A DNA stretch of 64,000 bases from the NCBI GenBank assembly GCA_008638375.1, contig CM018037.1, forward strand, positions 31,578,076 through 31,642,075, in the 5' to 3' direction. Position numbers and translations under genes: made by a program. Under the pieces are notes generated by a model that ran no database searches, was not told the origin of the DNA, and saw only the letters and a list, made by a program, of their open reading frames with translations. The stretch is from Nyssa sinensis (Eukaryota; Streptophyta; Magnoliopsida; Cornales; Nyssaceae). Positions 1 through 13,876 of this stretch are shown piece by piece (the first letter of the stretch is position 1; the number at the start of each line of letters is the position of its first letter).

Positions 1-519
1 AGCAATGCACAGCAAGAGCCTTCCTCATAATGGGCGAACCCCTTCTTGCCATCCATGCTTTCTGCAATGAATACATGGGATGCAAAAAATTTCCCTTATG
101 AAGCCAATCCCGTACTTCTTGTAAACCACTAATCACTGAGCACAAAGAAGGAAGAAATCTCCAAACTTATCATTCTTTCAGGTGGCCCAAAGAAAATGGT
201 CTTAAATACTGTAGAATCCCCAAAAGTCAAAACCAACTAGCATATGAACACACTCAATTATAGAATTTGCTTCAATAAGATTACTATTGGTAAAGATTTT
301 TCTCTAAACATGCTTCTCTAAAGAGTAAAGACGGCAGAAGCTTCAATGAGATATAACAAAAGCCAAAAATGGGAGTGCTAACTACAAATATGTACAAAAC
401 AAGGGCACCCAATTTCCTCCCCTTGACAAGCGATCCAGGGGGATAAAGAATATGTCAAACATTTGATGGTTTCGAATTCCAGATGCAGCAACAATACAAT
501 CATTGGCTCCCATTACACA
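1..519. other. downstream flank / probable 3' UTR of the SYP31-like gene
   Basis: No gene is seen here. The part nearest position 519 follows the stop codon of the minus-strand syntaxin gene and is probably its 3' untranslated region. No clear poly(A) signal could be assigned. Confidence 0.4.
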
Positions 520-3500
520 TTAAACCACAAAGAAGATGAACACCATCAAGAAAAAGATCAAAATGGCAAATATCTTGATTAAGAGCCACCTGTTTGATGA
601 AATTTGGGTTAAATGTCTCAACAGTGCACTACGAGCGCCTTCAACATTTGCCAACGACTCGTCCATGTTATCATCAATCCTGATCATGATAGTCAGGCAA
701 GTTAATATAGTAAGACAGGGAAAAGAAAAAAAATCTAATTCAATGAGCATTGCAATGCAACTATAGCTCTAAACAGAAATGCCAGATATAATCTAATTCC
801 ATTTTTAAGACTTCACAGGCCAGATAGATAAAACTTTCCAAATTAAAGATGCTAGTGTATAAACATCAGATATTCAAGGAGAAGAACAAACCTGATAGCC
901 AATTCCCCTTGGTGTGCGACCATTGTCGCCAAATTGGTAAAGATCCCACTGAGTTCTGAAATTGTGGATTCCACGTTTTGAAGAGCAACTGCCCGACTTT
1001 GCGAATAATTCTCCTGCCGTGGAACCACCTGCTGCAACATGGACACTTCCATATGGTGGGATGGAGTGTTGTCTGCAGCTAACCTTCGTCTGAATTGGCA
1101 GGTTTAACAAAAGCTGTTAACAAGCATTTGAGTACTTCCATACATAGATAGTAAACCATATCATCAATACCCTATTTTGACCAATACATCCAGATGAATG
1201 TCACCTCAGTAGTCAGAACAGTACAATTACCAAAATAATAGGTTTAATTTTTGAGTTAGGTATGCAAAACATCAAGTGAATCTCAATAACTAACAGAACA
1301 TTATGTAAAAAAATAAAAAACAAGGTGTGATGCAAATCATGATAAATTCGGAAAGATTAAGTAGCTAACACTTAACAGCCAATGTAAAACTTTGTCCGAC
1401 TCCGACCCCTTGTGAACGTCGATCCCGAAAGTTCTAGTGATGAGACAGGATTTATGTAGTCAATTTCAAATAGTTGGGATAAGGCCTTTTTGTGTTGAGT
1501 TGAGGAGATAGAATAACTTTAGGCTTCACTATTATCAAAAATGAATAAGACAATGTGATATCTCAGTCGAAGATATAGGTAAAAGTATGCAAGAAATGAA
1601 TGAGGTGGACAGGAAAAATTAGTGAGATTAGAAGTGAGCCAATCAAGTATGTCAAGGTTCCAATTACCATCTTCAACATGTTAAAAAAAATGTACATTAC
1701 CCAGTATTGGTCCCACTTTCAAAAGATGCTAGGAGAGGTAAACTCGAGACAGACCTAACCTTTAACATTATTTTTTGCAGAAAGTAATCCCCAACACATT
1801 CACAAAATACACACATACACTTCTTGGACGTATTCACCAACAAATAAAAAATGACAACATCCCTAAGAAATTGTAGGCTGAAGGTTCTGCCCAACCCAAC
1901 AAAAAAAGTTGATAGGGTGAGAGAAACATGGAAAAAAGAGTATGGAAAGTCATGTTCATACTATGAGAAATTATTATATGGTCCCAAACATTGACCAGTT
2001 CAATGGTCCCAACCAATCATGAAATGACATGTATGCAAAAGTTGCTTTTTTATCTCCTAAAAATTCAACATGTTATAAACATAGCAGCTCATGATTGGCC
2101 GGGACCATTAGTCTCAGAGCATACAATAATTTCTCCTCATGCTATATTGACAACGTGACTTTTGAGATGGTAGATTCACAAAGCAAGATTTATACTAACA
2201 ACCCTAAGTAGTTTGGATGGAATGCTAAAGGCGCAAAACTGCTAATAACATCATCCTTAATTAGTTTTTGTATACTCGTCTTATTCCTTGCATGTCAACA
2301 TGTTGGTTGCACTCACCATCCGAAATATCACCCACTTCTACATTAACTCAGCCCTCAATCAGAGAAAGACCACATGAAGGTGCTTCAATAAAGAATTCTA
2401 ACAATTTTTCTCGACATCTGTCTTTTAAGTCATTGATCTCATATCTATAAGCAGGGGGGTCTGCGTTCACTATTAAGCCTACGCCCGTCCATTCCTTTCA
2501 AGCCGCCCTTAGACTCGTTACGTTGTTCGACTGAACTCGTTGGCTCCGCGCTCTATTCAATCGGAACACAGTTCGAGAACCTTCTCTCATAGATTCCCTT
2601 CACCAAGTCATCGCCAGCAATCAGCTCTTATCCCTTGGTGTCAAAGGGCGAGTTCCTTTCTTGTCTTGCCCAAAAATAGGTCATGTGACCTGCACCGAGT
2701 TGGTGGCTGACTGGGATTTTTCTTGGATCAAAGTAGATCTGCAGGCCCATCCAGGAGGTTAGTCAAAATACAGAACCTAGAACACCTCGATGAATCACAC
2801 CCAGAGATCATGGCCAACAACGCTAGTCGACTCGTATTAGCCTATGCTTTATTACAGGTAGTCATTCTGTTGTTCCTTTAGTCTTTTCAATGGTACTTGA
2901 ATCTTAAGTCGCAGACATGTCTCGCCGAAGTAGGTTTCGAGATGGTCAGGCAGCCTACAACACATGCACGTTTTGGACACCAACACAGGAGGCTAGGCAG
3001 CAACCAAGGCGTGACCTAAGTGAATTCAGCTAGAGGCAAGCAGCCCTTAATAGGAATCCAAATGCGGAGGTCAGCTTGTTTTAGGTCATAAAGGGAATAG
3101 GTTTCTATCTTACTTGAAGACAGGGAATTGATATCTCACTTAATGCCCCTACTAATAATCGAAAGGGCTTACTAAAAAAGCTAATAGGGCTAACAAAGGA
3201 TGGATGTCTTCCGTGTTTGAGGGAGCAGGAAAGAGAGAGTCAACATATGACCCCCAAATAACAGAGGTAAGGGAAGCGCCATTATGATTATTAGTTGTCA
3301 GTTTCGCGCTATTAATATTATAGGGGGGTGTTGGTAAAGAACCTTCCCTCTCTATGGTCGGTTAGTAATTAATATGCCCCTGCGACTCCTTAAAGGGAGC
3401 CAACCAAAGCAGAAGTTAAGGCCAAGATGTTCCCCAAAATGGCAGAAAGATCTAAGCCAACCTCGAAACAACAGAGTCGGCCGGTTGCATCAACTAGGCC

Positions 3501-6500
3501 TACTTGTCTTTTTTATGATGCTTGCATAAATTTAGCCACTCTACTACTCCTCTTTTTATCTCTCCGCAATAATGAATAAACATTTCCAGTGAGTTGGTGA
3601 GCTGTGAGCCTGAGTTTCTCCCAAATATCTTGTGGATTCATGACTCTCCCCGATTTCGCTATCGTTTCCACTAATATTTCTAGCGTTGCTGATCTCGTTA
3701 ACCTTGAATTGGATCTTTCAAACATAATATCTTTTTCAATTGTAAATTTCCTTTTTTCTTTATTATTGCTACTTAGAAAGCAGAGAAAAGAAAGAGCCGA
3801 ATAAAATTTTGAATTGCTTTAACAAGATCCACTGGTGCTAGTTCACTAGCATCATCAGCTAGCTCTGCCACAAGCATATCTGCTTACTTATCTAGGATCA
3901 AGGGCTCCCTTTTCACTTATCTAGGTTCAAGGGATTCATATACTTAAGACTTTGGAAGAACTTCCCCAGGTCCACCCTATTGGAAGAGTCAGTTTTTGCC
4001 TCTGTTATTGAAAAGTAAAGTCAGGACCTCTTTTGTTGTATCTGCTGCGCCTATTTCGGATTCAGCTCGAAAAGCATACTTTTATCTATACCCATCCGCC
4101 ACCTGGGAAAAGAAAGTCCTGCTATATCTACTGTATTTTATCCAGGACCGGTTGCTTCTGATCCCGCTTCAGAGTCTGTGTCGGTTGATGCGCCTGCTAA
4201 GAAAGCGGATTCCTATTATTATGGAATAACCTTTGATTCCTATCCTGGATTTGGAAGGAAAGAGAAAGTACTCAACGCCCTGAGATAAACCATAAGACCA
4301 ATAAGTTGATCTGAGATCTCGCTATTAACCTCTTGACTCCAGAAAAAGTAATCTTTCTCGATAAAGTCGGTTGATTAGGGGAAAATTGTATCCCTTAGGA
4401 ACCGTACATGCAACTTTTGACGCATACGGTTCAAAAAAATTGCGAAAAAAAAAAAGAATCAATGTGTAGATTCCAGTCCTCTTTCTTTTTTCATAGGAGG
4501 CTCCTTCTAACTTCTCCCGAAAGGACTTTCGTTTTCTTCTATTTTTCGATAAAAATGAGTTTTGGCTCCTTTCCCTATAATATAAAAAAAAGAATTCACT
4601 AAACTTATCGAATTAACTTCTCATTGATGTATTGTTTCATCGAGATCCAATCCAAATCACGATGTCATTTTCTTGTTCCTGAATGGGCCTTTTCAATCTT
4701 TTTAGGTTTATGCTCTACTCCGGGTAAAGATCCGCCCGATTTCGATTTGCACATATAGGACAAATGCTTCCACTACCACTTCTTTTTGCTATGACTTTCT
4801 TTTTTTTTTCAATTCATTAGAGGGAATTCTCTCTTTACTAATGGCAAAGGCAATCGTTCACGAAGCCTCACATTTGGGCTTCCGTTGGTAATCCGTCCTT
4901 TTTTATCTACAACCAACCTTCACACCAATACAGGAGAACGTCAACACAGGAGTTGGGGGATACACCCATGCATCCATTCACGCTCTAAAGGCATGAAGGG
5001 ATGTTAAAGAAGACAACTACCATGCTTTCATAGACATGAGGAGAATCGGACGATAGAAGAGAAATACAGACGAGAAAGTGAACATGTATCCTAAATCCAA
5101 ACCATGAAGTTGCCAATTGACATCCCCTTGGGCTTTCCTTGAGATTGTGAACCATTGTGTACACCAACACCACATGACCTGGAGACCCGATCCATCCTTA
5201 TCTGGGCAAAATCCAAGAGATGCTTCTGCAGCTTCAAATTCTCCGAATCAGAGTCATCTCACCTTACCCCCATTCTAGCCATAGAACCAAGCAACTTCCT
5301 GACGTACCAAGAAACCATGAAGGTTAACCACCATCATTGGCTCCGAACCATGTGTGTTGGTACCTGGACCCTACATGGCTGGCTAACTGAGTCATGCTGC
5401 TTCAGCAAATAAATAGCCATGTAGCTAGTGATGTGTCGCTTGGTCATTGACTATCAAAAAAATTTTATTTTATGCAATAAAAATATGATTAACAATTTTT
5501 TTAAAAAAATTGTAGATAGAAGTTACCCATTCACATAACATTGAAAGGAAAAAAAAAAAACTCCATAATATCGTTTATATTAAGCACTAACCCTGCCACG
5601 CCTTAAAGGTTTTGTGCAACTTTCCATTGATGAGATAACATTTCCAAACTATTGGTTACTACTGCAAAACAATCCTGGAACCTACAAGGGGTTTTGAAGC
5701 AGGGTGTAAAGCACTAATAGATATAACTATCCATAGATGTAAGAAAGATGCAATGCCTGATTCCAATTTACTCTTCACTGAGAAGAAAACAATGCATACC
5801 AAAGAAAGGGAAGATAATGCTAAGGATAGAAACTCTGGATGAAAGAAACCCTCTAATTGGGATGAATTTAATGTATGGCCACTTGAACAAAGCCATTAAG
5901 ACTTTCCAAAAAAAATGCACAAAGCCGTTAAGAAATTACTTAAATGTGTGGATGGGGAGCACGGTTCATTGTATTGTGGTATAAATGTTGTATACAGCAT
6001 TATTTATTTTGGATAGGCTAAGTTGCAATAGGGTCAAATTTAGTCACTTCATACTTCTTATTTGATTCCTCTAAGGATTCACTGGCATACATTCCTCTAG
6101 AAGACTAGAACCCTTTAAAGAAGGAATAATAAAAAATACAATTTGATTGAAAAACTGGATGAGATAAAAAATATATATATCAATGAGCTCAAAAAAAAAA
6201 ACCATATCCCTGTTTTCTTTTTATGGCCATCAAATATATAACTAAATTATCCAAAACCCCATATAGAATTAAATTTTGAGCCTCCAGTTGTTGACTAACA
6301 ACAGACTATCAACAAAAGTGGAATGCACAAAACTCAAGATAATAAAACATAAAGCATTAAAATATAAATGTCTCCTTTGTTAACAGAAGAAATAATAATT
6401 AATGTCAATAATTTCGGATAATTTGTTTCCAAGATTATAAAAAAAACGGTCCACGATGGTTTCTGAAATCTTCAACTTAATCTTTTAAAGAAAACCAAAA

Positions 6501-9500
6501 AAAAAAAGGAGTACATTTCAAAGTGATTCAGTGCTTTTCAGATTTATTGATCAAAGCATTTTCAGGCCCAGAACTCTTATACATATAATCAATAAAGAAT
6601 TGCCTAATCATGGTCTAATTCAAACAGATTGTATGGCCATTAAAGATCTAACAGGTCCAACTAGACCAAAGATCAAGCTACAGAACAAAATCTAGCCAGA
6701 TAAAAGTATAAAAGTCAAACCCAATATTTGCATGCAGAATGACATGACAACGCACCTCAATTGGCTGCCAACTGGAACTCCATTTGACGGTAATCTGGTA
6801 ACAGAAAGAAAGAGGGAAAAGGAACAATTAAAGAAGAAAGTTCAAGTTTATGGAACAAACACAAAAACTGAACATCACGCTAGGCTACTAACAATGGGAC
6901 TGTGGAAGACCACTCATCCAAGAAATTATAAAATACGGAACGTCCAAACAGTTTAAGCATTTATGTAATTGGTACAAGGAGAACAAAAAGTACAAAACCA
7001 TAAAGATTAGATAAATACTTTAGAGGGATTAGACAAAAATCATTCTATAATTGATAAAACCTATCAACAGTGGCGGATCCAGAAATTGTGCCCCGGGGGG
7101 GGGGGGGGGGGTTGTTGAAATTTTATGCAATTCGACAAATTTTGGGGCCAATTCCTTAAAAACAATAGCAAAAATAAAACAATGGGCAATTTGGATTTTT
7201 TACAAGTGCTGGGGGGGTTGATGGCCTCCCTTTACCACCCATGGATCTACCAGTGCCAATCAGACAAAAAATTGTATGATCTCATCTAGGCAATCTTAAA
7301 GCCTTAGTCTAATAGATCAAAGTAAAGTGAAATAGAAGCAACACTATACTTTTGTTGCCTCTATCGCGATTCTATTCTACTTTTAACAGATAAATGTCCA
7401 TTTGTTGTTATTTTTAAAACTTTAAAGGTATCTGCATAATAAATCTGCATGTCAATTGAAGAAGATTGAAAGCAGACAATGCAATTAAACTATTTCCCAA
7501 CCTGCTTACATGCGAGTCTTACACTAAGGCTTTGATCACACATGTTACCCAGGCCAAACTAGAAGAAATCAACCAACATATTAACAATCCTGACCAAATT
7601 AGACAAGCCAAGATTTCTACTGCAGTTCACGATGTCAACTTCATTAATAGGTTAGCTGATCCAGAATTTCTAATTATAGATCAAATTCATCAGATACATC
7701 AAAAGATGCAGTATGAACCAATCGCACATCAATCTATACTCCACTGCTATATGCCTAAGACCATGATATTTATGAGCCTCGACTTTGCATAACAGAGAGC
7801 AAGTACCAGACCTGTTACTCATGCGACCATAAAATGCAATACCCTAGCAATCTGCGATACAAATCAAGCAATGCAAAACATGACCATTTTCAGAAAAACA
7901 CTACTTTAAGCAATTAAACAAAGATCCTCACATTTCTTCACTTATGTTCACTGCAAAATAATATTTTTAGGTGACAGTAAAAAACTAAAAAGAAATAAAA
8001 ACACTCACACTGATGGTCGCAAACTCCCCGATGAATTAGATGAACTTGACCAAGGAGGTGGTTCAGTCACGGTTTTCGCGTGATCCCTTAAAGGGGTTTC
8101 TCTTGATATATTTGTAGAAAATATCTGTCTCCTATTCTCATGAGCCTTGATATTCTGTGCAAAAAAATAAAGTGATGATGATGACGATGACAAGTACATA
8201 TAAAGGTAAAGCAAAGGCTAAGTAACATTCCAGTTAGCGCTGACCTCCGTTCTAGTAGTTAACACATCCTGAAACAATTTTGTAGTCCCCATAAGTTTGT
8301 TCTTCAAATCATCACAAACAGTAGTGGAATGAACAATTCGGTCTTCAGAACAATTTCCATCAGCCATCTCCAAGTTTTGAAGGGTTTGCAAATCAGAAAC
8401 AGCTATATTAAGTGTTGTGATGTCATCTTTTATTAAGGCAGTTAATTCTTGAATTTCCTTGATTGGATCATCAAAAATTGATGATCTTTTGGCCACTGCA
8501 TGTCAATGAAAATACAAATTGCAAAACCTGAGGTAAGCACAATATTATCCAAAACCTGAGGTAAGCCGTAAGCACTATATCATCTAGCTGCAATATTTCA
8601 CAAGTTCGGTTCTAAGATGTATTTTGAGATGTTGACAACAAGAAAGAGATGCAAAAGATGATCAAAATAGAGCTTCACTGAATCAATCAAGATTTTCTTA
8701 TATTTATATAGCATTTCAAAATTCAAACATCTATTCATAATGTCCAAAGTATGGAATTTTGAAATGGAAAGTGTGCGAGGATCATAAGATATAGTTGACA
8801 CAAGTTTGGAGTAAATGAAAGTAATTTCGATCTATTTTTTATTACAAAATTGTAAAATGTGGTCTTTTCAGTTTTAATTGTTTTTTTTTCCAGTGGGCAC
8901 ATCACAAGGTTAATATGAAGTTGAAAAGTATACAAGGATCTCTAGTGAAGAAAAGAAACAAAAATAGCAAAATGTTATATTGAAATAGCCATTCTCAAAG
9001 GGGTTTTAAATGTAAAGGTGAGGGAATATATCCCATTTTTCTGCCTCAAAATAGGTTCCGTGAGAAAAGAGGACAAAAAAGACAAATTGATGTATGATGG
9101 GAATAGGAAAGAAGGGAGACAGAGACGAAAAAAGAAGAGAGGAGAAGAAGAATAAAGGGAAGAGGAGAAATAAGAAAGAGACAGAGAAAGCCAAGAGGAG
9201 GAAAGACTGAGGAGGAGAGAGGGAGTCTGTAGAGAAAGAAAACCAAATATTATTCGCTATTTCACCAAACCTGATTATGCAAGTACATCAAAGCCTTTTA
9301 TAGGTGATCCTCAAAATTAAATAAAATACCAACATAAGATTTCTAAAATAAAAATAATAAATATACCTAAAAATAAAAATTCAGTCCTAACTCCTCCAGG
9401 CCTATGCCTATGCCTACTAGTGTGAAACACCCTATTGCGATCCCCATCACAAGTTTGATGAAGCATCAACTTGCCTTTCACCTGTAGAATTTCATGATTT

Positions 9501-12500
9501 GAAAGCTGTGTTGCATTGCAGATATTATGGATTAAAGTCTTCCTTAAAGGTGGATTTGGACAAAAAGTAGGCCTTGTTTCATATACGAAACTCTTAGAGA
9601 GGACCATATGGATCCAATGACTTAAGACTTCCTAGTTCCTACTTTTCCCTTCTCATCAGGAGAAATGTTTTAGATTAATCTAGACCCTTGATTTGGGCAT
9701 CACCAACACTATTAACCATTAGTTGAATATAATCTGTTCAATCAAATATAGCAACTACAATGTCAAACTTCTTCGAATTAAGTTTACTAATTAATCAGTT
9801 GACCAAAATAGAAACTGCAACTCCCCTTTGGCGTGGCAGGAGGTACCACACAAGCTAACTACTGGTGGTATCTTAAAAATATTACATATTAATTGAGGAA
9901 GTGGCAGGAGATACCACACAAGCTAACTACTAGTGGTATCTTAAAAATATTACATATTAATTGAGGAAGTGGCAAAGAGATGGAAAAAAGGGCATATACC
10001 CTTGATCTGCAGTCCACGTAAGCAGGGTACAATGTACTTGTCTAAAAGAAAAACAAAATCAACGCAAATACAACCAATTCCTTTAGATAATGACCAATTT
10101 CTCTTCTACTTTTTTTAGGTAGGTAGTTCTCTTTTACATTCCTCAAAGGCTGATTGACTATTTTTTATACAACTAATGATTACATATAACCTATCTGAAT
10201 TCCATACTCTTTCTTTTTCATCAATGGTAATTGGTAAGAATTGAACTCATAAACCCACTCGTCTTTTTAGGATGCCAAAACAACACTTAACACCAATGGT
10301 CTATTTGATCTCATTGTATGATTTCTTCAATTTAAGTTTATGTGAGTTTAATTTTCTTTACATTTTATTAAGCTTCTAGAGTTATGGATATTTTGATAAT
10401 TTTTGGATTTGTTGGACAGTGTTGTAGTAGGATGTGTCATATTTGAGTCGGGTCTATATATATGGTTTTTAGTAGCTCTAGAATCTATATAAGTTCTACA
10501 AATCAAAGTCTTTACATTTTTAAATACAAAATCAAGTTCAATTAGAATTGTGAATACCTAAAAGTCTATTTATAACCATGTAATACTTTGAGGCCATGTT
10601 TGGTATACACAGATCAACTTTGAAATAGAATGGTCTTTATAACACCCATTCCATTATCACATTTGGTAAGACTGAATACACTAGAATAAGCATCCATTTG
10701 AAATGGCTATTCTCAAACAACATGGGATTAGTCATTCCTTAAATATCCTATCTTACAAATCCTAACCCTTTTACCTCTCAATCATTCAACCGTAGCACTT
10801 CACTGTGTTATTAAGCTGCTCACGTTCAAGTCACTTGCACCTTGATTTTATTTGAAGGCAATATGACACTGTACCCCTCACCTAAAAATTTGATCAAATA
10901 ATCAAATGTGTCTAAAGTATCAAACACCTAAAAGGATCATTATTGCCATGGTAACCAAACTTCAATAGACACAGTCCTTGATAGTACCCAATACCAAGTA
11001 CTAAGTAGTTGGATTAAAGTTTGATCAAGTTGGGTTAAGTTTAAACCTTGCACATGAATATTATGAAACTCATCCTTTCATCTGGCAAAACATGGATATC
11101 TACAAAATTTTCCAATAGAACTATCATTCTGAAAAGTCTCAACCAAAAATATTTCCATGTCTACCCTGGATGTAGGTAAGCCACTTATACTAATGCAAGG
11201 CATGATAACAAGAAAAGAGAATAATCAAAAACATCACATAAAGCATGCTTGAAACCTTTTTGTGGTTGAATTCAGGATTAAATTGAATCTTATGTTATAT
11301 TTATATATTATTGGTCAATTTGCTTCAGAAATTGTGGGCATTTGATGATTTCTAGACTTGCTAGACATTGGATGTAGTAGTAACACATGGGTCAAGTTCT
11401 GTCCCTAGGTCCCTATATGAAGTTTTTAGTAATTTTGAAATAGTCTTAGTAGTCAAAATATCAAAAATTTCCAACTTAAATTCTTAATCCTAATAGAACT
11501 ATAACCCTTAATTCCATAAGCCCAACATTTTTCTTTTCCATCCTTTGGCCTTTTAGTGTAAGTCTAAAACCATAAAACAGGTATTTCTAAAAAGTACTAC
11601 TTTGTAATTCCAACGACCTACTACTTTCAAAAGCAAGCTAATTCAATCCCTTTCAATTTGCAAACTATACAACAACTTTTCCACCCTTTTAAGCCATAAA
11701 CTTACAAACCTTCCTTGACATAAGCACATCATTAAATCAACCGGCTACGGTATTCTAAGTTGCTTAGTTGTCCTACATTACATGCTCTCTTAGCAATCCC
11801 AAACTTATTGCCCAATTTTGTTCAATGAATTAATTTTTTTCCATGTTTCTAAGGTAGATCACTCCGAAACAATTAATTTGTTATCAATTGGACAATACCA
11901 CAGGCACAACCAGCCTTGTTTTCTTACAAGTAAGCCACACTGTTTGCAAATGTGGGCTCCAAATCCTTAAAACTAATACCGTTGTTCAAAGAATTTCAGA
12001 ATTGTTAACATTTGTATCGGTTTCCCTAAATCGGTACCATATCGTGCTGGTTTGACGCAAGTTAAGCTTTTCTAGTAAGCAAACGAAACCATCAAATTTC
12101 AGTTTTCGCTTTACACTCTACCATCCAATCCATATGCTTTCTTTACACTATTGGTGCCCATAATATTCCAACCCATAAGCAAAATTACAAGTATTACAAT
12201 GTGAAACCCTATATTTCGGAATTAGAAAAGTTCTTGACACGCAATATAGACACGGAAAAATGAGAAGTGAAGCATACGTTTGTCCAGCCTCGCGATCTTT
12301 TGATAGGTTTCGTGGACTCCCAGCCCGATTCGCGAAGCCTTCTTGTTGAACTCGGATCTATATGAGGTCGCCGGTGGTTTCGATGTCGCTGGATCGTTTT
12401 GTGACTCGTTTGAGGCAGCGATTCCTCCGATCTTCTTCAATGTCTCCGACAGAGAGTGAAATTCGGACGTCCGATCCCGGTAAGTAGAGACTCCGGCGGA

Positions 12501-12506
12501 CGCCAT
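520..12506 (-). CDS. SYP31: Syntaxin-5-type Qa-SNARE (SYP31-like), five exons
   Basis: Coding exons on the minus strand: 12278-12506, 8245-8495, 8009-8154, 892-1089, 520-679. All introns are GT-AG and the phases agree, giving about 327 residues (Arabidopsis SYP31 is slightly longer). Seen: an N-terminal RDRTSEFHSLSETLKK segment, EFNKKASRIGLG, the EPPPWSSSSN linker, a SNARE helix running through ESTISELSGIFTNLATMVAHQGE with its central Gln, then IDDNMDESLANVEGARSALL and a C-terminal membrane anchor ending FFLMVFIFFVV. Known of the family: SYP3 syntaxins are Qa-SNAREs acting in ER-Golgi and early Golgi membrane fusion. The start is the first ATG and fits the conserved N terminus. The exon 3/4 junction is the least certain point: it uses donor GTGAGT after a two-base partial codon and lacks about nine residues that homologues have before the RRR motif. 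Introns 1 and 3 are long (3.8 and 6.9 kb) and full of repeats. Confidence 0.93.
2450..4910. other. organelle-like DNA insert (probable NUMT/NUPT) in SYP31 intron 3
   Basis: Composition changes sharply near 2450 from AT-rich intron to a more balanced, low-repeat sequence resembling plant mitochondrial intergenic DNA, and returns to nuclear style near 4900. From about 4380 on the text looks plastid-like, including a short stem-loop 'ccgtacatg...gcatacgg' at 4402-4431 and a run rich in short T/A tracts. Several fragmentary open frames occur (for example minus 3513-3725, about 70 residues) but none is a complete recognised organelle gene. Organelle origin is inferred from texture, not from a database match. 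Boundaries are approximate. Confidence 0.5.
5400..7060. other. intronic AT-rich sequence, nothing recognised
   Basis: Part of SYP31 intron 3 between the organelle-like insert and a MITE relic. Short open frames here have no coding character. Only A/T runs and low-complexity tracts are visible. Confidence 0.4.
7068..7255. mobile_element. MITE relic with CAGTGGCGGATCCA-type ends
   Basis: The left end reads CAGTGGCGGATCCAG. The right end, reverse-complemented, reads CACTGGTAGATCCATG, giving an imperfect terminal inverted repeat of about 14 bp. The body is only about 190 bp and holds an uninterrupted run of about 17 G (7095-7111), so it is a degenerate non-autonomous DNA transposon. No convincing target-site duplication was found. 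It lies in SYP31 intron 3. Confidence 0.5.
9050..9245. repeat. long polypurine tract in SYP31 intron 1
   Basis: About 190 bp that is almost pure A/G on the plus strand, made of irregular GA/GGA/GAAA repeats. On the transcribed minus strand it is polypyrimidine. The open frames across it are compositional artefacts. Such tracts can form triplex DNA or act as pyrimidine-rich splicing context, but nothing here shows a function. Confidence 0.6.
9833..9968. repeat. 68-bp tandem duplication with internal hairpin
   Basis: Two adjacent 68-bp copies (9833-9900 and 9901-9968) differ at only a few bases. Each contains an inverted repeat; in the second it is a perfect 8-bp stem GATACCAC/GTGGTATC around a 15-base loop. 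It lies in SYP31 intron 1. A third copy begins at 9969 with gtggca and then diverges. Confidence 0.85.
10590..12220. other. intronic spacer with a possible MITE fragment
   Basis: Remainder of SYP31 intron 1. At 10591-10605 the text GGCCATGTTTGGTAT resembles one end of a PIF/Harbinger-like MITE, and 'attccat' motifs follow as in the element at 19.7 kb. No matching right end or target-site duplication was established. Nothing else is recognised. Confidence 0.3.
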
Positions 12507-13458
12507 TGACGGGGAGTCGGAGCCGACCCCTAAAACGAATATGAGATATATCCGCGCGCGGGTGCGTGTAAGAGGTTGATCGGAGCTGGTTACGTTAACG
12601 GAAGACAGAGAAGGTTAGGACCCAATTTCTTGGAGCCTGTTCGGCCATTAACTAAGTTGGTGTATGGTGGGTTGTCTTGCCATGTCAGCATTACCAAATG
12701 ACACTTAAATTGTTTTTTTTTTTTATTTATTTTTTGATAGGTCCAAAGGACACTTAATTTAAGTTTCAAATTTAAGAAGTGTAGGTTTTTTTATCCTGGG
12801 TGAATCTCTAATAATTAATAATTTTGAGAGGTTGAAAATATTAATTATTAAATTATTCATAATTTGTAATAATAAAAATTTTCAATATAAATATATAATT
12901 TTAATATAACATTTATTATTTTGACATTAGATGAGATTGACTGAGTATTTGGGGACATTTTTTCAAATATACAAAAATTTAAATAGATTGTTATTTTTTT
13001 ATAATTAAACGTATTAAATAAGTTGATATTCCTAGAATTTAAATACAAAATGTTTATTAATCGTATTATATGTATCAATTCGTTTATAACTCAATTCTAT
13101 GTATGCTCAACTCAAATCTTTTAATTTCATATCATGTTATCATTGTCTTGATGCTCGCAAATGTTCAAGTCCCTAATATGCTTAGAAAAGGTGGGAACAT
13201 ATATAGAAGAGCTAGTAAAAGACTTGGTGCTTTGTTTCTATGGAGCTTACTGTGGATGGAGATAAAAGGAGAAATGTTTGGGATTAAAAATAAATGTAGC
13301 GATACATGTATAAATTATATGTAATGTAACATATATTTAATATATTAATACCAATTACACTTTTGTGCGACTAAATAAACTATAAATATTTACAATCACG
13401 TGTAAATTACAAGTATTAAAATCAAAATTTTGAAATTTATATAACTTCTCCTGAAATT
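12507..13458. other. upstream flank of SYP31, AT-rich
   Basis: Spacer between the divergently transcribed SYP31 and RPP0 genes. The first 150 bp next to the SYP31 start is relatively GC-rich (5' UTR/promoter by position). The rest is AT-rich without a credible gene; small open frames at 12857-13324 have no coding signature. Confidence 0.4.
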
Positions 13459-13808
13459 GAATTCCAAATTGAAGTTTACAAACTCAAGCCTGAATGAATG
13501 TCATAAAAAAGAAAAAAAAAAGAGTAAAAGGTTGGGTTGAATTAAGCCGAACTCCAAATTAAAGTGTCAAAGACTAGGCCTAACGAACGTAAAAAAAAAA
13601 AAAAGAATTGGGTTAAAGTTGCGTTGAACTAAGCCGAACTCCAAATTAAAATTTACAAACCCAAACCTGAATGAACATCATTAAAAAAATGAATTTAGAT
13701 TAGAGTCGGATTGAACTAAGTCAAACTCGAAAAATTAAAGTTTACAAGTCTAGGTCTGAATGAATGTCATTAAAAAAAAAAATTAGGTTAGAGTGGGTTG
13801 CACTAACC
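13459..13808. repeat. diverged tandem repeat, about 88-bp unit, four copies
   Basis: Copies start near 13459, 13549, 13636 and 13723. Each begins with a 'gaactccaaatta' type phrase, passes through 'tttacaaa...cctgaatgaa' and ends in a long A run followed by 'ggttgggttgaactaag'. The copies are 70-85% alike by eye. The array ends about 500 bp before the P0 start codon. Confidence 0.75.
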
Positions 13809-13876
13809 GGACTTGCAGCCCGTGACTGATCTCTGTAACATTGGTATTGATAAAAAAAAAAAAAAAACTCACATGA

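Noticed and set aside
7466..7792. 108-codon open frame in SYP31 intron 3
   Set aside because: No ATG at its start, no family similarity, and located inside a well-supported intron.
9317..9607. 96-codon minus-strand frame in SYP31 intron 1
   Set aside because: Starts in a repeat-like region; no domain or conserved neighbour supports it.
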